A stretch of DNA of 20,647 nucleotides from Chara braunii. Lineage: Eukaryota; Streptophyta; Charophyceae; Charales; Characeae. Of this stretch, positions 16,703 to 20,647 are shown one piece after another. Below the pieces are notes generated by a model that had not been told where the DNA came from, did no database searches, and saw only the letters and a program-made list of their open reading frames with translations. The stretch is taken from contig BFEA01000046.1 of assembly GCA_003427395.1 (NCBI GenBank), positions 864,711 through 885,357 of the forward strand, read 5' to 3'. Every line of letters starts with the position of its first letter. Within the stretch, counting starts at the first letter, position 1. The translations under genes were made by a program, and so were the position numbers.

Positions 16703-19165
16703 TAAAAAATGAACAGCCGGAATTGCCCCCGTCGCCTCTATGACTCGTGGTTGAATGCTAACTAATTTCCCATTCCGACAATATCCCTTTTGCACCTCTC
16801 TTTCGAACTTGGCCAAGGCTGCCGAATCCACTCCTACCTTGTGGTATCTGAGGGCCTTGATGAGTTGCAATAGATCGGGGATCTCGAGTGCGATTTCCGG
16901 CATGTCTACGCGCACTTCTTTCCGTTTGGGCAGGCTAGCACCAAGTTCGACCTCTGACTCCTTTTCTGCTACCATAACACCTAGGACTTCGTTCTCCTGC
17001 CTCCTCTTCTTCTGGGGAAGGCCCATCTTGATCCACTCCTTCTTATTTAACGCTTCCTCAATCATGATTTCTACCCTTTCTCTCATACTCTCCATTCGTG
17101 CGAAAGCCCCTTTTCGCATACTATCCTCGAATGACGGCGACCATGTTGCCAATTTCCCCCTCGGGGGGTCTTCTCCCGTTCCAAGGAGTCGGAGGAGCTC
17201 TCCCCGGCAGGTCATCGGGTCCTCTATGTCTACCATGTATGAGCCATCGTGAAAGTGCATGCCTATCATCTCCACGTTCGCGCACCACGATCTCCCGAGG
17301 ATTATGCCGTGGTCCATTTCCTCCATTACGGTCATCCATTGAAATGACCAGCTTGATTCCCTGACCCCTGCCTTTACAACACACTTCGTGACGTACCCAG
17401 CGAACGGGATTTCCCTGCCAGCTCCCCGGATGCTCCCTGTTACTTCCTTGTTTACCGTACATCCCGTGATCGTTTCGAAATCTCTTCTTATGAGGGTGAT
17501 TTCTGCCCCCCCGTCTACTAACGCGTCGGTATGATGAGTCTCGATCTGGATTTTCAGCTTCCCTACGGGCAGTGCATGAAAGCTAAGATTTGTCACGGGA
17601 GGTGACCTCATGACCTCGCCACCCTCTCGGTCGGGCAAACTCAAATGAATGTCTGCAAAAGCTTTATCGAGATCGCCCAAGTCCCCGCGACTCCTCTGAA
17701 GGTTAGCTACTTCTTGCGGAGCTTCCTCCTCCCTCTCCCCTTCAGGTAGTTCGGGGTTGTCGCCTATTTCTACCCGCCGCCGGGTCAACAATTGTCTAAG
17801 CCCTTTGAGCAACCTAAGGCTAGCCTGCAGCATAGTATGAAAAGACACCGACACCATGGTCCCTAGTAACTTGCTAATGGTGTGAGCGATCTCAGGTAAG
17901 GATAAGATCGGGATTTGGTACCTAAACTTCTTCTTGGCAGCGGAAACTTTGTCTGTAGGCTCCTCTTCCCTAGGTTTCCCATAGATCTTTTCCGGTTCCT
18001 CGGCCTCTGGCTCTGCCTGGGGTTCCGAACTTCCAGCAACCTCCTCCATCACGGTGTCACGGTTAATCCTTCTCCCAACCATCCCTAGCCGAGTAGTCGC
18101 GTTCACCCTATCATATTCGTCGTTTTCCAAAATGAAATTGACCTGCGGCCCGCGCCCCTGGCGTTGATCCCAACTGATCTCGCCCACTGGTTTGGCTTCT
18201 ACGACTGTTATTTCCAGCCCGTTGTGCATGATAATGACTCGCCGCATCCCTCCTGGTGAGTTCCAGTTCACCCATTCCCCTTGTGGTCCAAATATCTCCC
18301 CCTTTAATGACCTGGTACACCTTCTTTTCAGAATATCATGTTTGAGCTTTGGGCAAACGCGCACATAATGTACTATCGCGGTACAGTACTTGCATTGCTC
18401 GTTAGCGGGATCTCTCCGTCCGAATCCACGATTGGTGACCCCTAGCGGAACTACTGCTTCCTGGGGCGGGAGGGGGGGAAGGGATACTTGCGCCTGCATA
18501 ACTAGTAGCGCGCTTTCCATCCTTTCAATCTTGTTGGCGACTCCGTGCACCCGTTCGTGTAGGCTTTCAATCCCATTTTTCACCTTGTCGCCCATCCTAC
18601 TGGTCAAATCTATGATCTCCCCTTCCTTAAGCAAGGCCAATGTCTCGGTCACTACCGTCTTTTCGGCCAGATCCGTTACCGTACTGAAATCAACATCCCT
18701 GGTGTTTACAAATTTTCTCGTCTGTTGGTAAGTCGACAGGATCTTGTCCTTGTCGAACTCGGAGAACTGTCTGAGGAAATACTTACTCATTATTCGATCC
18801 GTAACCCCGAGGATTCTTAGTGCTACCAAAGTAAACTCCCGTAGAAAATCATTGTACGTTGCGAAGTTCTTTCTCTGGACTGTCGCTAAATCGCTCTTCG
18901 TTGCCATCTTTTCTGCTGCCAGATACTTTCTCATCATCACATCCCGGGTTCCTTTCCAAGTCCGGCTTGCGGCTACGATGGTCATTATGTCCCGTCCTAG
19001 GCTCAAAGACACATGCTGTCCCAGGTGGTCCATCTTCTCCTCTTCGGTCCATTTCAACAGCGCAACCAGGTTCTCGTAATCTATCTGGAATTGCGTCATG
19101 TTCGCCCCATCAAACGTCAACTTTTTCTTGGCATCCGCTAGGTAGCCTTGATTTTTGTTTAGTGC
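16658..19165 (-). pseudogene. gag: Gag with CCHC zinc knuckle and aspartic protease
   Basis: Reads on from the TGA at 19168-19166 (ALNKNQGYLADAKKKL) and is open for more than 830 codons to TAG at 16658. Counted from the Met at 19120: helical capsid-like region 1-170 (LLKWTEEEKMDHLGQHV, FREFTLVALRILG-type retrotransposon gag); coiled segment 180-210; zinc knuckle C-x2-C-x4-H-x4-C at 243-256 (CKYCTAIVHYVRVC); acidic Pro/Glu linker 365-395; retropepsin-like domain about 515-640. The protease has ALVDGGAEITLI (533-544) and GIILGRSW (605-612). The active-site triplet is D-G-G rather than D-[ST]-G, so this copy may be inactive or a variant. Gag packages the RNA, the knuckle binds it, and the protease cuts the polyprotein. 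Protease is in the gag frame, whereas RT is in the -1 frame. Confidence 0.9.
16703..16709 (-). promoter_or_regulatory. Candidate -1 ribosomal frameshift site between protease and RT
   Basis: Minus strand reads CA-T TTT TTA-GGA with gag codons CAT TTT TTA. This is exactly the X XXY YYZ slippery form (U UUU UUA). Slipping one base back gives AGG AGA AAG, which opens directly into the RT frame, while the gag frame stops 43 bases further on. Only a weak hairpin (TCCT-GGA-AGGA) follows nine bases downstream, and a CCGGT/ACCGG stem lies further on. Loss of one T from a 7-T run would look the same. Confidence 0.5.
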
Positions 19166-19957
19166 TCACGCGAGGGACGACACTATCTTCTTAAGGCCGC
19201 CCTCGGAGCTGCTGGCCTCGCCTGTCACACTGTTATCCGGACCTTCCTTGCCGGCCTTCTGTCCCTCCCTGGTTTCCGTAGTTCCTTCTGGGTCAAACCA
19301 TCCCAACACTCTTTTCCTAAGGCTCCAGAGTCCTTCGCACCCTCGCGTCACTGCTGGCGTGGTCGGCAGACGGCTAGCCGTACTATCTATGGCTGGCGGG
19401 GTCGTAGCCTTTTCCGCGTCCATCCCCGGAGAGTTCTCCCCTTCTTTCCTTCTTTTGCTCGGCGTTCCCCCACGGTCACTACCTTTATCCCCTTGTCCAG
19501 TACAACCTCGACCGGTTCTCCGTTCGTCCCGGGGTTCCTCCTGCAGAGAACCTTCTTCGTTCCCAGTCATCATTTCCTCAATCAATCTCGCCTTGTATTC
19601 CACAGTCCTTTTGTCTATCTCGGCTAGTCTGCGCCTCGTATCCGTGACTCTTACTTTCTTAGACACGGCTCCTTCCAAGTTTCCGGGGCTTGTCCTATCC
19701 TTATTCCTGCCTTCCTTGGTCCCCTGAGTCCCCTGCCTGCTTCCCCCAACTTTCCTCGAGCTTTCCCCTATGGAGATCTCCTTCCCGTTCCCTTTGGTAC
19801 CATCCGGATTTATCGATTCTCTGTCCTTCTGCCCCCCTTCGCTTTGTGCGGCACTGCCTCCTAAGCCCGGTTCTTCTTCACTCTTATGATTATCTGTTTC
19901 CTCCTCCGTTGCCATTTCGCCTAGTTCTGCATAAGCCAAAGAATTCCCAGGACACAT
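19166..19957 (-). pseudogene. gag: N-terminal part of gag, ended by a premature TGA
   Basis: Same frame as the long gag-protease ORF, separated from it by one TGA (19168-19166); Arg CGA would fit. The likely start is the ATG at 19915 (MATEEETDNHKSEEEPG); the ATG at 19957 adds 14 residues. The region is charged and probably disordered, rich in Gly, Glu, Lys, Arg, Ser and Thr. One probable coiled coil lies at residues 106-130 from the first Met (TRRRLAEIDKRTVEYKAR), then Thr/Pro-rich sequence. This is the usual look of a matrix-like or linker region ahead of a retrotransposon capsid. No myristoylation site or zinc finger is seen here. Confidence 0.8.
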
Positions 19958-20382
19958 GCAATGCGAGGCAGTTTAGGTTTCCTAGGCTCCCAGTCCTGTT
20001 GGCTTATCTGTATAGCCTCCTTTCCCATCCTCGTTTCCTGATTGCCCTTCCTTAAGGAGGAGCCACGACTGGCCTTGCCGCTCAGGCGAGCTATGAGCGT
20101 GATTTGGCTCCCTTTATCACAAGCCTGTTTGTCGTGCCCTTGTCCCGTCGGGCCGATGCGAGGGAGTCCGGGTTAGGCATTCTGCTAAGGAAAGTCTTTC
20201 CAAGCAGTGTTTCCTATTTTTGACCTTCAGGGTTATGGTCAATCATTAGGAGCTTACCCCCTTCTTTGTTTTCCTAATGGGTTTTAGCCATCCGGGTCCG
20301 AGGCCCCTTTCTTATTCCCATTGACGGATTTCCGTACGCAGCGAACTATACTGGATCTGCCCTATTGGCCTGCCTGCGGATC
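19958..20382 (-). other. Leader-like region upstream of gag
   Basis: About 425 bases with stops in all frames, between the edge ORF and gag. No TGGTATCAGAGC-type tRNA-Met primer site and no clear TG...CA LTR end could be found, so the 5' LTR either ends further right or has decayed. A minus-strand 35-codon frame from about 20029 (MGKEAIQISQQDWEPRKP) could be an upstream ORF but has no other support. Confidence 0.4.
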
Positions 20383-20647
20383 CTAGTCCCGCTCGCGCCC
20401 TCGTGGTTCTTCCGGTTCGGTCGGCTCCTCGAATAGCTCATCCACCCCTGCCAAATAGCTCTCTCCTATCTCGATTTCCCTTTGGATTATGCGTTCGTGC
20501 CCTGTCTGGTCTAGCCAGGGCGCACGAAATATCAGGATATGGATGACCTCCAGTAACTCGTGGGCCCTGTTTCCCCAGAACGGCCCATGCCTCACGGCGA
20601 CATCATAGAACATCCCGATGGTTAGAGAGGGAAAGTGGTCTGCCCAC
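20383..20647 (-). CDS. Partial ORF running off the right edge, unknown
   Basis: Minus-strand frame, open from the window edge to TAG at 20383 (at least 87 codons; internal Met at 20613). It reads FPSLTIGMFYDVAVRHGPFW, then a helical stretch (AHELLEVIHILIFRAPW) and an acidic Pro-rich end (FEEPTEPEEPRGRERD). The composition is protein-like, not low-complexity. It may be the C-terminal end of an ORF preceding gag in the same element, or the tail of a neighbouring gene. It is in a different frame from gag. I do not recognise the family. Confidence 0.45.
   Translation of the reverse strand, partial: WADHFPSLTIGMFYDVAVRHGPFWGNRAHELLEVIHILIFRAPWLDQTGHERIIQREIEIGESYLAGVDELFEEPTEPEEPRGRERD

Larger units (their letters stand above)
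13348..20382 (-). mobile_element. Ty3/gypsy-type LTR retrotransposon, internal region, decayed
   Basis: Minus-strand order is leader, gag, CCHC knuckle, protease, RT, RNase H, integrase. Integrase after RNase H places it in Ty3/gypsy (Metaviridae) rather than copia. The 5' LTR and primer-binding site are not recognised; they lie to the right, possibly outside the window. The 3' boundary may be at 8015 if the accessory ORF and methyltransferase belong to it. Lesions: in-frame stops at 19168-19166, 15650-15648, 14208-14206 and 13998-13996, a small deletion near 15301, and a frame change at 16709-16703. The RT (DLQ-x-LN, YIDD-x-PIKG), RNase H (FIKNFAK) and integrase (ANAPVERGHR) signatures resemble gypsy elements known mainly from fungi more than the usual plant chromoviruses or Tat/Athila groups. 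No chromodomain is seen after integrase. Confidence 0.92.

Overview
The window looks like repeat-rich, gene-poor nuclear DNA from a eukaryote. The best guess is a streptophyte green alga or another non-flowering plant (Chara-like). The reasons are long satellites, a large decayed Ty3/gypsy-type LTR retrotransposon, stop codons that look like methyl-cytosine deamination in CG and possibly CHG contexts, and a remnant of a canonical (non-rearranged) DNMT3-type cytosine methyltransferase. The organism is inferred, not proven. No bacterial-style operon, tRNA, rRNA or CRISPR array was seen.

Layout, left to right. Positions 1-3806 hold three abutting satellites with monomers of 91, 92 and 91 bp. They are followed by a purine-rich tract with a GAA run and a 49-base poly(A) (3807-4113). 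Positions 4114-8015 are non-coding and pyrimidine-rich. This part contains a diverged duplication about 1.4 kb apart, a recurrent hairpin family and a 26-bp tandem repeat. It may be, or include, the 3' LTR of the minus-strand element, because a polypurine-tract-like site followed by TGTG lies at its right edge (8016-8028, read on the minus strand). Positions 8190-8860 (minus) hold the broken DNMT3-like methyltransferase. Positions 9057-11497 are a string of unrelated tandem repeats with traces of decayed minus-strand coding between them.

Positions 12064-13047 (minus) hold an intact acidic accessory ORF of 327 codons with a TATA-like box upstream and two SUMO-interaction-like motifs. Positions 13348-19957 (minus) hold the retrotransposon body in the order gag, CCHC zinc knuckle, protease, reverse transcriptase, RNase H, integrase with a GPY-type tail. 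It is broken by four in-frame stops and a small deletion in RNase H. It also changes frame at a U UUU UUA heptamer between protease and reverse transcriptase. Positions 19958-20382 are leader-like, and the window ends in an open minus-strand reading frame of unknown function (20383-20647).

The most interesting reading is that the minus-strand element carried, downstream of pol, an accessory ORF plus a cytosine methyltransferase just inside its 3' end. DNMT capture by retrotransposons has been reported in charophytes and dinoflagellates (de Mendoza et al. 2018), so the principle is known. The combination here (fungal-type gypsy RT, accessory ORF with possible own promoter, DNMT beside a putative PPT) deserves checking. 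The unit boundaries are not proven, since the 5' LTR is not visible.
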